Numbered from the stretch's first letter, positions 1-8,349 are shown. The stretch: 64,000 nucleotides of DNA from Rhodoblastus sphagnicola (GCF_002937075.1 NZ_NHSJ01000057.1:101851-165850), one strand, 5' to 3'. Translations and numbers: made by a program. The notes: generated from the sequence alone by a model not told the origin.

Positions 1-738
1 GTAGATCGCGGCGACCGAGGTGCGGCGCATCAACCGGACATTGGGCAGGGCGCGCAATTCGGCGAGGGTTTTGTCCACGAATTCGGTTGGGGCGGCGTCG
101 TTGATGGTTGTGCGCTCGCTGAGCAAGCGGCCGCCGAAGGCAAAATCCTCTTCCGCCAGGATCACGCGCGCGCCGGAGCGGCCCGCCGCCAGAGCGGCGC
201 TCAAACCGGCGGGGCCGGAGCCGATCACCAGCACGTCGCAGAAGGCGTTGGCTTTTTCGTAAATGTCGGGGTCGGCTTCCTGCGCCGCGCGACCGAGGCC
301 GGCGGCGCGGCGGATCGCCGGCTCGTAGAGTTTTTCCCAGGCGGCTTTGGGCCACATGAAGGTCTTGTAGTAAAAAGCCGCGCCGAAGAAGGGGGAGAGC
401 AGGCCGTTGACTGCTAAAACGTCGAAATCGAGCGAGGGCCAGCGGTTCTGGCTGCGGGCTTCCAGGCCGTCGTAAAGTTCGGCGGTGGTGGCGCGGGTGT
501 TGGGTTCGCGGCGGGCGCCCGAACGCAATTCGACCAGGGCGTTCGGCTCTTCGGCGCCGCCGCCGACAATGCCGCGCGGGCGGTGATATTTGAACGAGCG
601 GCCCACCAGTTTGACGTCATTGGCGAGCAGGGCCGAGGCCAGAGTGTCGCCTTGAAAACCTTCAAAAAATTTGCTGTCGAAGGTGAAGCGCAGTTTTTGC
701 GTCCGGTCGATCAGACCGTTCTTTTCCAGCCGGCTCAT
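1..738 (-). CDS. mgdC: N-methylglutamate dehydrogenase / sarcosine oxidase alpha subunit (N-terminal part)
   Basis: Large FAD/NAD-binding subunit of the heterotetrameric sarcosine-oxidase family. Beside gmaS and mgs genes it is best read as MgdC, which oxidises N-methylglutamate to glutamate and passes the C1 unit to tetrahydrofolate. The 246 visible residues start MSRLEKNGL and carry the 2Fe-2S-like N-terminal domain (FTFDSKFFEGFQGDTLASALLA; FKYHRPRG). A Rossmann FAD motif VLVIGSGPAGLSAAL follows near residue 180. The ATG at 736-738 overlaps the mgdB stop by four bases, so the genes are translationally coupled. The family is about 950-1000 residues, so roughly three quarters lie beyond the left edge. 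A sarcosine oxidase function cannot be excluded on sequence alone. Confidence 0.88.
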   Translation of the reverse strand, partial: MSRLEKNGLIDRTQKLRFTFDSKFFEGFQGDTLASALLANDVKLVGRSFKYHRPRGIVGGGAEEPNALVELRSGARREPNTRATTAELYDGLEARSQNRWPSLDFDVLAVNGLLSPFFGAAFYYKTFMWPKAAWEKLYEPAIRRAAGLGRAAQEADPDIYEKANAFCDVLVIGSGPAGLSAALAAGRSGARVILAEEDFAFGGRLLSERTTINDAAPTEFVDKTLAELRALPNVRLMRRTSVAAIY

Positions 739-1004
739 GCGCGCCTCCCCTCGGCGGCGAAGCGCGTCGCCGTTATCGCGTGGGTCAGCGTGTCGCGCTC
801 GACTTCGACCCAGCGGCGGCAGCCGGCGCTGTGATACCAAAGCTCGCGAAACGCGCCGGCGGGATTGTCGCGCAGATAGACGTAATCGTGGAATTGCTCC
901 GCCGCGTCGGGGGCGGCGGCATCGGGGCGGACCGGGGTCGCGTCGCCGCGATAGGAAAATTCCTCGGCGTCGCGGGCGCCGCAATAGGGGCAGGGGATCA
1001 GCAT
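735..1004 (-). CDS. mgdB: N-methylglutamate dehydrogenase / sarcosine oxidase delta subunit
   Basis: Small zinc-binding delta subunit of 89 residues, the usual size for SoxD/MgdB. It begins MLIPCPYCGARDAEEF, giving the CxxC pair at residues 5 and 8. A later HSAGC segment supplies the His and Cys expected to complete the zinc site. The middle DYVYLRDNPAG...WYHSAGC is typical of the family. The start is fixed by a TGATG overlap with the end of mgdA, and its own stop overlaps the ATG of mgdC. It serves as a structural part of the four-subunit flavoenzyme. The mgdD (SoxG-like) gene would lie beyond the left edge. Confidence 0.92.
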   Translation of the reverse strand: MLIPCPYCGARDAEEFSYRGDATPVRPDAAAPDAAEQFHDYVYLRDNPAGAFRELWYHSAGCRRWVEVERDTLTHAITATRFAAEGRRA

Positions 1005-2257
1005 CAGTGCAAGTTCGGCTGGGCGCCGACTCCCTTTTCGTCGATGACGTGGCCGGTGCGGAAGCGGTCGAGCCGCATGGCCTTGGTGAGCGGGTGCGGC
1101 TCGTCGCGGGCGATGGTGTGGGCGAAGCACCAGCCCGAGGCCGGGGTGGCCTTGAAACCGCCATAGCTCCAGCCGGCGTTGAGATAGAGGTTTGGCAGCG
1201 GGCCGATGTCGATGATCGGACTGCCGTCCATGCTCATGTCGCACAGGCCCGCCCATTGCCGCAGCAGGCGCAGGCGGCCGAGCAGCGGCATCAGCGCCAC
1301 GCCGCCTTCGAGCACGTCCTCGATCACCGGCAAATTGCCGCGCTGGGCGTAGGAATTGTAGCCGTCGAGGTCGCCGCCGAAGACGAGGCCGCCCTTGTCG
1401 GATTGCGAGATGTAGAAATGGCCGGCGCCGAAGGTGAAGACGCCGGGGATCAGCGGTTTTATGGCCTCGGAGACGAAGGCTTGCATCACCAGGCTTTCGA
1501 TGGGCAGGCGCAGGCCGAGCTTGCTGGCGAGGCGCGACGAGGAGCCGGCGACGGCCAGCGCGATTTTTTTCGCTTTGATGGTTCCGCGCGGGGTTTCGAC
1601 GCCGGTGACGGCGCCGTCGGGGCCTCGGGTAAAACCGGTGACTTCGCGGTTTTGCAGAATGTCCACGCCCAGCTTGTCGGCGGCGCGGGCAAAACCCCAG
1701 ACGACGCCATCGTGGCGGGCGGTGCCGGCGCGGGCCTGCAACAGGCCGCCCTTGATGGGGAAACGGGCGTTGTCGTAATCGAGGAAGGGCAGCAGGGTTC
1801 TGACCTGGGCGGCGTCCAACAATTCGGAATCGGCGCCGGCGAGGCGCATGGCGTTGCCGCGCCGGACATAGACGTCGCGTTGCGCGTCGGAATGGATCAG
1901 GTTGACGATGCCGCGCTGGCTCGCCATCACATTGTAGTTCAACTCCTGCTCCAGACCTTCCCAGAGTTTGACCGAGTGTTCGTAGAACGGCTCGTTGCCG
2001 GGCAGCAGGTAGTTGGAGCGGAAAATGGTGGTGTTGCGGCCGGCGTTGCCCGAGCCGATCCAGCCTTTTTCCAGCACCGCGACGTTTGTTATGCCGTGGT
2101 TCTTGGCGAGGTAATAGGCGGTGGCGAGACCGTGGCCGCCGCCGCCGATGACGAGGACGTCATATTCGGGTTTCGGCTCGGGGTCGCGCCAGGCCCGTTC
2201 CGCAAAACGGTTTTTCGTCAGTCCGTTGACGATGACGTTGAACAGCGAATACCGCAT
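1004..2257 (-). CDS. mgdA: N-methylglutamate dehydrogenase / sarcosine oxidase beta subunit
   Basis: FAD-dependent amine oxidase (DAO family) of 417 residues that carries the substrate-oxidising site of the complex. The dinucleotide motif VLVIGGGGHGLATAYYLA lies at about residues 35-50. His182 in GTARHDGVVWG matches the position of the histidine that holds covalent FMN in heterotetrameric sarcosine oxidases. The C-terminal GWSYGGFKATPASGW motif is also typical. First gene of mgdA-mgdB-mgdC, transcribed away from the AraC-type regulator; the 87-base gap holds two direct repeats that look like an operator. I assign N-methylglutamate rather than sarcosine as substrate because gmaS and mgs genes share the locus and no betaine or dimethylglycine genes do. 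That assignment is an inference. Confidence 0.88.
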   Translation of the reverse strand: MRYSLFNVIVNGLTKNRFAERAWRDPEPKPEYDVLVIGGGGHGLATAYYLAKNHGITNVAVLEKGWIGSGNAGRNTTIFRSNYLLPGNEPFYEHSVKLWEGLEQELNYNVMASQRGIVNLIHSDAQRDVYVRRGNAMRLAGADSELLDAAQVRTLLPFLDYDNARFPIKGGLLQARAGTARHDGVVWGFARAADKLGVDILQNREVTGFTRGPDGAVTGVETPRGTIKAKKIALAVAGSSSRLASKLGLRLPIESLVMQAFVSEAIKPLIPGVFTFGAGHFYISQSDKGGLVFGGDLDGYNSYAQRGNLPVIEDVLEGGVALMPLLGRLRLLRQWAGLCDMSMDGSPIIDIGPLPNLYLNAGWSYGGFKATPASGWCFAHTIARDEPHPLTKAMRLDRFRTGHVIDEKGVGAQPNLH

Positions 2258-2328
2258 GGAAAAGACTCGTTGCGGCGCGCTCGCCGCTTGTCGTCACTAT
2301 GGGGCGGCGGCGGCTTTGCCTTCATGCC

Positions 2329-2359
2329 TGTTTGCGACTAATGCTTGCTTGTTTGCGAC
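2329..2359. promoter_or_regulatory. Direct-repeat operator between mgdA and the GlxA-type regulator
   Basis: TGTTTGCGAC occurs at 2329-2338 and again at 2350-2359, a 21-base period, which puts both copies on the same face of the helix. AraC-family proteins commonly bind such paired direct repeats. The site lies in the divergent gap between mgdA and the regulator gene. The core TTTGCGAC returns in the palindrome at 11581-11604 upstream of the permease. The second repeat falls inside the longest possible regulator frame, which supports a start downstream of it. Confidence 0.55.
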
Positions 2360-2374
2360 ATTTTGGGGGCGGAC

Positions 2375-3325
2375 TTGCATCGCATCGGGTTCCTGCTGCT
2401 GCCGGATTTTCCGCTGATGTCCTATGCCTCGGCGGTCGAGCCGTTGCGCGCCGCCAATGTGCTGGCGGGCGAGACGCTTTATTGCTGGTCGCATCTCAGC
2501 TTGGACGGCGCGCCCGTGCGCGCCTCCGTCGGTTTGGAGATCGTTCCCGACCTGACTTGGGAGACGGCGCGGGCGCTGGATTCGCTGTTCGTCTGCGCCG
2601 GCGGCAATCCCGCCGCCTTCGACCACAAGCCGACGTTTTCGCGGCTGCGCGCGCTGGCGGCTGCGGGCGTCGAGATCGGCGGCATGTCCGGCGGCGCTTT
2701 TGTTCTGGCGCGCGCGGGCCTGTTGCGGCGGCGGCGCTGCACCATCCATTGGGAGCATATTCCGGCGCTGCTGGAAGAGTTTCCCGACCTGCAGCTGGAG
2801 CGCACGCTCTATGTGTTCGACGGCGGCTCCTCCACCGGCTTGGCCACCTGCGCCGGCGGTTTGGCCGCCTTCGACATGATGGCCGATCTGATCGGGCGGC
2901 GCCATGGCGCGCAGCTCGCCGCAGGTGTGAGCGAATGGTATTTGCGCACGCATTCGCGCTCGGGCGAGGAGGCGCAGCGGCTGTCCTTGCGCGAGCGCAC
3001 CCGCGTCGCCAATGACAAGGTTTTGAAGGCGCTTGCCCTGATGGAGGAGCGGATCGAGCATCCGTTGGCGCGGAAAACGCTGGCGGAGGCGGCGGGCGTT
3101 TCGGTGCGCCAGTTGGAGCGGCTGTTCGCCGCCCATCTCGGGCGATCGCTCGCCAGCCATTATCTTGGCCTGCGTCTCGATCGCGCGCGAAAACTGTTGC
3201 GGCAGACCAGTCTGTCGGTGGTGGAGGTCGCGCTGGCCTGCGGTTTCGCCGCCAGCGGGCATTTTTCCCGCGTGTACAAGGCGCGCTTTGGCTGCGCGCC
3301 GACCGTCGAACGGCGCAATCAATGA
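2375..3325 (+). CDS. GlxA-family transcriptional regulator (DJ-1/PfpI + AraC HTH)
   Basis: Regulator with an N-terminal DJ-1/PfpI-like sensor domain (HRIGFLLLPDFPLMSYASAVEPLRAAN; GGMSGGAFVLARAGLL) and a C-terminal AraC DNA-binding domain with two helix-turn-helix units (LAEAAGVSVRQLERLF; VVEVALACGFAASGHFSRVYKARFG). Family members sit beside glx and sox genes in rhizobia and usually activate amine or betaine catabolism. The frame stays open to a TTG at 2345. I prefer the TTG at 2375 because it follows GGGGG at a normal distance and starts where the family homology begins. It is divergent from mgdA and probably controls it through the repeats at 2329-2359. The start is uncertain. Confidence 0.85.
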   Translation: MHRIGFLLLPDFPLMSYASAVEPLRAANVLAGETLYCWSHLSLDGAPVRASVGLEIVPDLTWETARALDSLFVCAGGNPAAFDHKPTFSRLRALAAAGVEIGGMSGGAFVLARAGLLRRRRCTIHWEHIPALLEEFPDLQLERTLYVFDGGSSTGLATCAGGLAAFDMMADLIGRRHGAQLAAGVSEWYLRTHSRSGEEAQRLSLRERTRVANDKVLKALALMEERIEHPLARKTLAEAAGVSVRQLERLFAAHLGRSLASHYLGLRLDRARKLLRQTSLSVVEVALACGFAASGHFSRVYKARFGCAPTVERRNQ

Positions 3326-3381
3326 TTGCGCGTCGCCGTTTATGTTTCCTATAACGAAATAATTATTCAGACGAGGCGGTT

Positions 3382-4008
3382 ATGAAGGCGAACAAGGACC
3401 AGAACCCGCATTCGACTTCGGGCGCGAAGGAAAATCGGCTCGAAGTCGCCATCGGCCGGCAGGTCCACGAATATCGCGTCAAGCTGGGCATGACCGTGGC
3501 GGATCTGGCGCGCCAGACCGGCCTTTCGGCGGGCATGCTTTCAAAGATCGAGAATGGCGGCACCTCGCCGTCGCTGGCGACCTTGCAGGCCATGTCCAAG
3601 GCGCTGAACGTTCCGGTGACCGCGTTTTTCCGCAAATTCGAGGAGCAGCGCGACGCCACCTATGTAAAGGCGGGGCACGGGCTGGCGATCGAGCGGCGCG
3701 GGACGCGCGCGGGCCACCAGTATCACCTGCTCGGCCATTCCATCGGCAAATCGCTGGTGGTCGAGCCTTATCTGGTGACGCTGACCGAGACCGCCGACGT
3801 GTTCCCGATCTTCCAGCACGCCGGCCAGGAGTTCGTCTATATCGTCGAGGGCGAGGTCACTTATCGCCACGGCGACAAGCTTTATCCGATGACGGCCGGC
3901 GACAGCCTGTTCTTCGACGCCGACGCGCCGCATGGGCCGGAAGAGCTGAAGAAACTGCCGATCCGGCTTTTGTCGGTGATCGTCTATTCGCGGACGGGGG
4001 AGAACTAG
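3382..4008 (+). CDS. XRE-family regulator with C-terminal cupin domain
   Basis: A 208-residue transcription factor. Residues 23-80 form an XRE helix-turn-helix (GMTVADLARQTGLSAGMLSKIENGGTSPSLATL). The C-terminal half is a small beta-barrel cupin (HAGQEFVYIVEGEVTYRHGDKLYPMTAGDSLFFDADAPHGPEEL), likely the effector domain. GAGGCGG lies a few bases before the ATG. This architecture often controls amine, amino-acid or sarcosine catabolism. Its place directly after the GlxA-type regulator and next to mgd genes suggests a second regulator of the NMG locus. The effector is unknown. Confidence 0.85.
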   Translation: MKANKDQNPHSTSGAKENRLEVAIGRQVHEYRVKLGMTVADLARQTGLSAGMLSKIENGGTSPSLATLQAMSKALNVPVTAFFRKFEEQRDATYVKAGHGLAIERRGTRAGHQYHLLGHSIGKSLVVEPYLVTLTETADVFPIFQHAGQEFVYIVEGEVTYRHGDKLYPMTAGDSLFFDADAPHGPEELKKLPIRLLSVIVYSRTGEN

Positions 4009-4100
4009 AGCGCGATGCGTTTACACGGAAACGCATCGCGCTCTGGAGTCATTGTTTTTGCATGATCGTTCCCGAAAACCGATGGCCGCTTTTCGGAAAT
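4007..4100. repeat. Palindromic intergenic repeat, possible terminator
   Basis: Perfect 16-bp inverted repeat: arms 4007-4022 and 4029-4044 around a six-base loop. The conserved tail TTTTTGCATGATCG...CCCGAAAACCG...CTTTTCGG follows. A diverged second copy of the tail lies at 45171-45220. The hairpin overlaps the XRE stop codon and lies between convergent genes (XRE and minE), so it may also end transcription. Confidence 0.7.
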
Positions 4101-4105
4101 CCCGC

Positions 4106-4396
4106 TTAGGCCGTGGCGCGCATCGGCATGTGACGGGCGGGCGCGATTTTCTCGGTCGGAAGCTCCACATCGATCTCCAATGTGGACACGGAGCCATGCT
4201 GGCCCATGGTGATCTTCAAGGCGTCCGGCGCGATGTCGATATGCTTGGCGACGGTCGCCAGGATTTCGTCGCGCAGGATGGCGATGAGATTTTTGGGTCC
4301 CAGCGTCATGCGCTCGTGGGCGAGCAGAATCTGCAAACGCTCTCGCGCGACCGGAGCCGTGGCGGCGCGCGATTTGAACATGTCGAAGAAGCTCAT
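4106..4396 (-). CDS. minE: Cell division topological specificity factor MinE
   Basis: MinE (96 residues) stimulates MinD ATPase and drives the pole-to-pole Min oscillation that keeps FtsZ rings at mid-cell. The N-terminus MSFFDMFKS is the membrane-targeting helix. RERLQILLAHER is the MinD-interacting segment, followed by the topological-specificity domain. It is the last gene of minC-minD-minE; its ATG overlaps the minD stop by four bases. A palindromic repeat follows immediately downstream. Confidence 0.95.
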   Translation of the reverse strand: MSFFDMFKSRAATAPVARERLQILLAHERMTLGPKNLIAILRDEILATVAKHIDIAPDALKITMGQHGSVSTLEIDVELPTEKIAPARHMPMRATA

Positions 4397-5208
4397 GCCG
4401 CCCTCCGGCCGAGGATGCGGGTGAGCAGGGATTTTTTCTCGCCGGGAATCAGCATGGGCACGGATTCGCCCATCAAGCGGCGCGCGGCGTCCTCATAGGC
4501 GCGGCCGGCCTGGCTGGTCGATCCGTTGATGGTGATGGGCGCGCCGAGGTTCGAGGCGCGCAGGATGTCCTCGCTTTCCGGGATGATCCCCATCAAGGGA
4601 ATGGAAAGGATGTCCAGCACGTCGGCGACGCTGAGCATCTCGCCGCGGCTGGCGCGGGCGGCGTCGAAGCGGGTCAGCAGCAACTGCTTTTCCATGCGCT
4701 GGCCTTGTTCGGCGCGCAGCGTGCGGGAATCGAGCAGGCCGATGATGCGATCGGAATCGCGCACCGACGAGACTTCCGGGTTGGTGACCACGATCGCCTC
4801 GTCGGCGAAGCGCATCGCCAGCAGGGCGCCGCGTTCGATGCCGGCGGGGCTGTCGCACAGGACGTAGTCGAACAGGCCGCGCAATTCCTCGATGACGCGC
4901 GCCACGCCTTCTTCCGTCAGGGCGTCCTTGTCGCGGGTCTGCGAGGCCGCGAGCAGGCTCAGCGTCTCCACGCGCTTGTCGCGAATCAGCGCTTGCGTCA
5001 GCTTGGCGTCGCCGTTGGCGACATTGATGAGATCGTAAACCACGCGCCGCTCGGCGCCCATGACGAGATCGAGATTGCGCAGGCCGACGTCAAAATCGAC
5101 GACGCAGACGCGCTTGCCGGTCCTGGCCAGCGCCGCCCCGATGGCAGCCGTCGAGGTCGTTTTTCCTACGCCGCCTTTTCCCGACGTCACCACAACGACT
5201 TTGCTCAT
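4393..5208 (-). CDS. minD: Septum site-determining ATPase MinD
   Basis: Membrane-associated ATPase of the ParA/MinD superfamily, 271 residues as usual. The deviant Walker A KGGVGKTT lies near residues 11-18 with the signature lysine. DFDVGLRNLDLVMG and the Walker B region YVLCDSPAGIERGA follow. The C-terminus ends in the basic stretch KKSLLTRILGRRAA, the expected amphipathic membrane-targeting helix. It recruits MinC to the membrane and is released by MinE. Thirteen bases separate it from minC and it overlaps minE by four. Confidence 0.96.
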   Translation of the reverse strand: MSKVVVVTSGKGGVGKTTSTAAIGAALARTGKRVCVVDFDVGLRNLDLVMGAERRVVYDLINVANGDAKLTQALIRDKRVETLSLLAASQTRDKDALTEEGVARVIEELRGLFDYVLCDSPAGIERGALLAMRFADEAIVVTNPEVSSVRDSDRIIGLLDSRTLRAEQGQRMEKQLLLTRFDAARASRGEMLSVADVLDILSIPLMGIIPESEDILRASNLGAPITINGSTSQAGRAYEDAARRLMGESVPMLIPGEKKSLLTRILGRRAA

Positions 5209-5221
5209 CGCACTCCCCTTC

Positions 5222-5971
5222 TCAGTTCAAAATTCTAATTTCGAGGTCGCTCTCGACCAGGCGGACCTCGATGCTCTTGCCCTCGGTCCTCGGATCCCTG
5301 TCTTCGGCGGTCAGATAGGCGCCGCCGACGCAAAGCAGTTCCGCGCGCGCTTCCGTGCAGAAAATGCGCGCGTTCTCTATGCCGGAGACGCCGGCGAAGA
5401 CGCGGCCTTGAATCGCGCCATAGACATGCACCGATCCGCCCGCGACGACTTCGGCGCCGGAGGCGACGCGGCCGATGATGGTGATGTCGCCGGCCAGATT
5501 GCAGATCGACTGGCCCGAGCGCACGGGCGCGTCGATGATCAGGGTCTGGCTGCATCCCGTATTGCGCGGCTCCAGCCTGGGAGCCTCGCGTTCGGCGGGG
5601 GCCGGCGCGTTTTCGGCGGCGGCGTCCATGGTTTCGGGCTCCGCTGGCTCGGGCTTGCCGGATATGCCTCCCGACACATTCGGGGGCAGATGCGGACCGA
5701 CCAAGGTCTTGTTGGCGTTTTCCACGCCCATGACGCGGATGTGACGGCGCGCCAATGCGGTCAACGCATCGCGATAGTCTCTTAACGGTATGTCGAGCTG
5801 GGCCAGATCCAGAATGATCGGCTTGTTGGCGAAAAAGCTCGGGGACCGGGTGAGCCAGCCGTCCAGCATTTCGAACCAATCGGCCAGGGGTTCCGCCGGT
5901 TGCAGAACGAACGCGATCAGCGAATGCGTCCGGAGATTCAGCGTGGCGGAGCTGCGCACGTGGGCGTTCAT
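5222..5971 (-). CDS. minC: Septum site-determining protein MinC
   Basis: FtsZ assembly inhibitor of the Min system, 249 residues. The N-terminal domain (about 1-110) is the FtsZ-binding part. A proline/alanine/glutamate-rich linker spans roughly residues 105-140. The C-terminal beta-helix (DAPVRSGQSICNLAGDITIIGRVASGAEVVAGGSVHVYG; FCTEARAELLCVGG) dimerises and binds MinD. First gene of minCDE. A CtrA-like site lies 44-59 bases upstream of its start, consistent with cell-cycle control. Confidence 0.94.
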   Translation of the reverse strand: MNAHVRSSATLNLRTHSLIAFVLQPAEPLADWFEMLDGWLTRSPSFFANKPIILDLAQLDIPLRDYRDALTALARRHIRVMGVENANKTLVGPHLPPNVSGGISGKPEPAEPETMDAAAENAPAPAEREAPRLEPRNTGCSQTLIIDAPVRSGQSICNLAGDITIIGRVASGAEVVAGGSVHVYGAIQGRVFAGVSGIENARIFCTEARAELLCVGGAYLTAEDRDPRTEGKSIEVRLVESDLEIRILN

Positions 5972-6014
5972 CGAAGCATCCTGTTGACGTTCTATTAACC
6001 ATGGTAGGGAATGG

Positions 6015-6030
6015 TTTACAAAAAGTTAAC
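6015..6030. promoter_or_regulatory. CtrA-like binding site upstream of minCDE
   Basis: TTTACAAAAAGTTAAC fits the alphaproteobacterial CtrA consensus TTAA-N7-TTAA with one mismatch in the first half and a full TTAAC second half. It lies 44-59 bp upstream of the minC start, a promoter-proximal position. CtrA control of the Min genes is known in Sinorhizobium. Seen: the motif and its spacing. Inferred: that CtrA binds it. Confidence 0.4.
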
Positions 6031-6171
6031 GCCGGGGGAGCCGTCGGCGCTTCCCTGTGGGAAAGTTGGCCTTGGGCCGCGTTGATCGCTCTTGCGCCCG
6101 CAAGAATTCGCCCGCCGCGAGGCTGCTCCTCGGGACGGGCTGATCGAACGCGTATAGGGGTCGTTTGCTTT

Positions 6172-6612
6172 TCAGGCGGCGTTGTTGATCAACTTCTGGT
6201 GGACGGCGCGCAATTCCGTGATCGCCTGGTCGATGTCCGCGCGGCGTCCCTCGAGATGGCGCAGTTGCGACAGAACCATCTTGTCGTCCATGGCGAAATC
6301 CCCGGCCTTGCCTCCACGTTCCTGTTCGGCTTCCAGTAAATCCGTGATTTCGGTCAAGGTGAAGCCGAGATGCTTGCCCTTGAGAATCATTTGCAGGCGC
6401 ACTTTCTGCGCGTCGTCGTAGAAACGTGCGCCGCCACGTCGGATCGGCTTAAGCAGGCCGCGCTGTTCATAGAAGCGCAGGGCGCGAAGGGTGACGCCGT
6501 AGAGGCGCGCGACCTCGCCAATTGTGAGCGTTTCCTGGCTGTTGGCGTCGGCCGCGGCCTCGAAACCGGGGCTATGGAGCAGTGGGCTGGCGTTTATTGA
6601 CGTTGTTCTCAT
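6172..6612 (-). CDS. MerR-family transcriptional regulator
   Basis: A 146-residue MerR protein. After a 27-residue leader the winged helix begins at TLTIGEVARLYGVTLRALRFYEQRGLLKPIRRGGARFY. A long dimerisation coiled coil follows (LTEITDLLEAEQERGG...LSQLRHLEGRRADIDQAITELRAVHQKL). No cysteine-rich metal site is visible, so a metal sensor is unlikely; a small organic effector or developmental role is more probable. It stands alone, 200 bases from minC, with about 1 kb of non-coding DNA upstream. Confidence 0.85.
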   Translation of the reverse strand: MRTTSINASPLLHSPGFEAAADANSQETLTIGEVARLYGVTLRALRFYEQRGLLKPIRRGGARFYDDAQKVRLQMILKGKHLGFTLTEITDLLEAEQERGGKAGDFAMDDKMVLSQLRHLEGRRADIDQAITELRAVHQKLINNAA

Positions 6613-7107
6613 GGCTGCCTTGATCCTTGTGCTGAAGGCCTAAAACTTGGCAAGTCCCCTATTGTCGGCCGATTTGTTCAGTCGTTTTTTTTTCTTGACG
6701 CATCCTAGTCTGGGTAATTTACCAAAACAGACTCGGAAAATACTCAGACCTTGCTCCGCCCTGAGTCCAGAACCCGTGAGCGCGCGGCAATTTCTGGCGG
6801 CTCGTCGAGTTTAACAGTTAACCCATTGATTATGTGAGGGATTATGGTTCAGGCGCGAAAGTCTAAATGCAATGAAATCAAATAGTTGGGTAACGAGAGC
6901 CCCTCAAGTCCGACAGCCTGCCAGGGGCGCGATCTTCTAGCCGCAACGGCGGCGGAGACGCCATCTCATGGGAAAGACGTTTTTATTGCTGCGAAACCGC
7001 ATGGGGTCTGGACGCCGATCGGCGTCGTCAGATTTTGATTCAGGCCATGTGACGAAATGACTGATTCGCTTTTGGCGCGCGCGCAACACGGTGAGCCTCA
7101 ATCTACG

Positions 7108-7133
7108 CCCTCTGCCCGCTTGCGGGGAGAGGG
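7108..7133. repeat. CTCTCCCCG-type palindromic repeat (degenerate copy)
   Basis: Arms CCCTCTGCCCGC (7108-7119) and GCGGGGAGAGGG (7122-7133) form an imperfect hairpin of the family repeated at 37485, 43548, 52641 and 54861. Confidence 0.6.
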
Positions 7134-7522
7134 GACAGGTCGAGCCACGGCGACGAAGTGAAACAAGTGAAACGGACCACAACGGCATTCTGGTGGAGGT
7201 CTTCGCGAAACCAGATCTTGAACGGAATCGGTTATTTCGCCGCGTCGCCTTATTCGGAGCCGAAGGGGTCGCGCCGCCGCGCCGATCGGCGCTCGCGCGG
7301 AAATCTCCACCCTGGGTTGTGGTTTGCTGGGCTGAAACCGGGAAAAAGCGGGTGATTCCCGCGAATATCGTACGAATTGTTGCAAAAAACGTTCGATTTT
7401 CGCTCACGCAATCGGACGGTTGTGTACGACATCGGCTGTCCGTCGCGGCGGGCGGCGTTTGGGTTCGGCGCCGAATTGTGTTTCAAGAACCGGCGCTTAG
7501 GGGGCGCTCCGTGCGTCCATGG

Positions 7523-7538
7523 GTTTCACATGGAACAT
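7523..7538 (-). other. parS-like 16-mer, copy 1
   Basis: The minus strand reads ATGTTCCATGTGAAAC. The identical 16-mer occurs on the plus strand at 36856-36871. It resembles the chromosomal parS consensus TGTTNCACGTGAAACA except for T in place of C before the central G, and a different last base. Both copies are intergenic. Confidence 0.35.
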
Positions 7539-7616
7539 AAAGCGAACAAAATATAGCGTCTCTCGCATTTTCACTTTTGGCCGCGCCATCATCGCCGCCG
7601 CCCTCGCGCCTGAAAT

Positions 7617-8348
7617 TCAGGCCGCGGCGGCGCGCGCGTCCACCACCACGGCCGTGATATTGTCGTCGCCGCCGGCGCTGAGCGCCGCGTCGCGCAAATC
7701 CTTCGCCGCCTGAAGCGGCGAGGCCGCTTCGGCGAGGATCGCGGCCATCCTTTTCGCTGTCAGCGCGCCGTGCAGTCCGTCGGTGCACAGCAGCAGACGG
7801 TCGCCGGGGGCGAGGTCGAGCGCGAGATGATCGACGCTCACGCGCGCGTCAAACCCGATGGCGCGGCGCAGGCGCAGGATGGGCTCGCCGTAATCGACCA
7901 CATGATCCAGCGTAAGTTGCTCCAGACGGCCGCAGGCGAGCCGGTAGGCGCGGCTGTCGCCGACATGCAGCACATGGGCGCTTCCTTCCGCGATCAGCAG
8001 GGCGGTGAACGTGGTCGCCATATGGGCGAGTTGGGGGTCGCGCCGGCCGATGGAGGCGATCCAGTCGTTGGCGGCTTCGAGGGAGCGGCTGGCGGCGCTC
8101 AGCGGCGACAGGTTCTGGCTCGCGCCGAAATAACCGTCGATGAAGGCGCGCACCGCCGTTTCCGCCGCCTCGCGCCCGCCGAGATGGCCGCCGAGCCCGT
8201 CGGCGACCACCGCCACGAAGCCGCGCGCGCCGCCGAGGGGATCGCGGCAGCAGGCCGCGAAATCCTGATTGTCGGGGCGGCGTCCCCGCGCGGTGACAAT
8301 GCCATAGGTCAGGCGCGGCGGCGCGAGCGGCGGTTCGAGCGTCGACAC
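7617..8348 (-). CDS. PP2C-family protein serine/threonine phosphatase
   Basis: Stand-alone PP2C phosphatase of 243 residues with all metal-binding motifs. RPDNQD lies near residue 25, VADGLGGH at 48-55, HVGDSRAYRL mid-protein, LLLCTDGLHG near 175, and GGDDNITAVVV close to the C-terminus. It should dephosphorylate Ser/Thr using two metal ions. The start is a GTG at 8348 preceded by GGAGG; one base separates it from the kinase stop, so the two are co-translated. It probably opposes the neighbouring kinase. The kinase's own PP2C domain lacks these residues, so this protein is likely the only active phosphatase of the pair. Confidence 0.92.
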   Translation of the reverse strand: MSTLEPPLAPPRLTYGIVTARGRRPDNQDFAACCRDPLGGARGFVAVVADGLGGHLGGREAAETAVRAFIDGYFGASQNLSPLSAASRSLEAANDWIASIGRRDPQLAHMATTFTALLIAEGSAHVLHVGDSRAYRLACGRLEQLTLDHVVDYGEPILRLRRAIGFDARVSVDHLALDLAPGDRLLLCTDGLHGALTAKRMAAILAEAASPLQAAKDLRDAALSAGGDDNITAVVVDARAAAA

Positions 8349-8349
8349 T

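Larger units (their letters stand above)
6613..7616. other. 1 kb non-coding region
   Basis: No convincing gene. The open frames here lack ribosome sites and have atypical composition. The stretch 6640-6900 is A/T-richer than its surroundings and probably holds the merR promoter. A degenerate copy of the CTCTCCCCG palindrome lies at 7108-7133 and a parS-like 16-mer at 7523-7538. The pseudo-dyad CTCAG...CTGAG near 6750 could be part of an RNA but is too weak to call. Confidence 0.5.

Noticed and set aside
1..2257. Plain sarcosine oxidase
   Set aside because: Possible by homology, but the gmaS, mgsA and mgsBC neighbours make N-methylglutamate dehydrogenase the better reading. Kept as an alternative in the entries.
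671..2341. 556-residue plus-strand open frame opposite mgdA
   Set aside because: It is a high-GC shadow of mgdA and mgdB, with low-complexity Arg/Gly/Ala composition and no domain.
6690..6730. Plus-strand promoter for a small RNA (TTGACG near 6696)
   Set aside because: No good -10 element at a proper distance and no terminator downstream.
6937..7407. 156-residue minus-strand frame in the 1 kb gap
   Set aside because: No ribosome site, an Arg/Ser-rich shadow composition, and it runs through a palindromic repeat.
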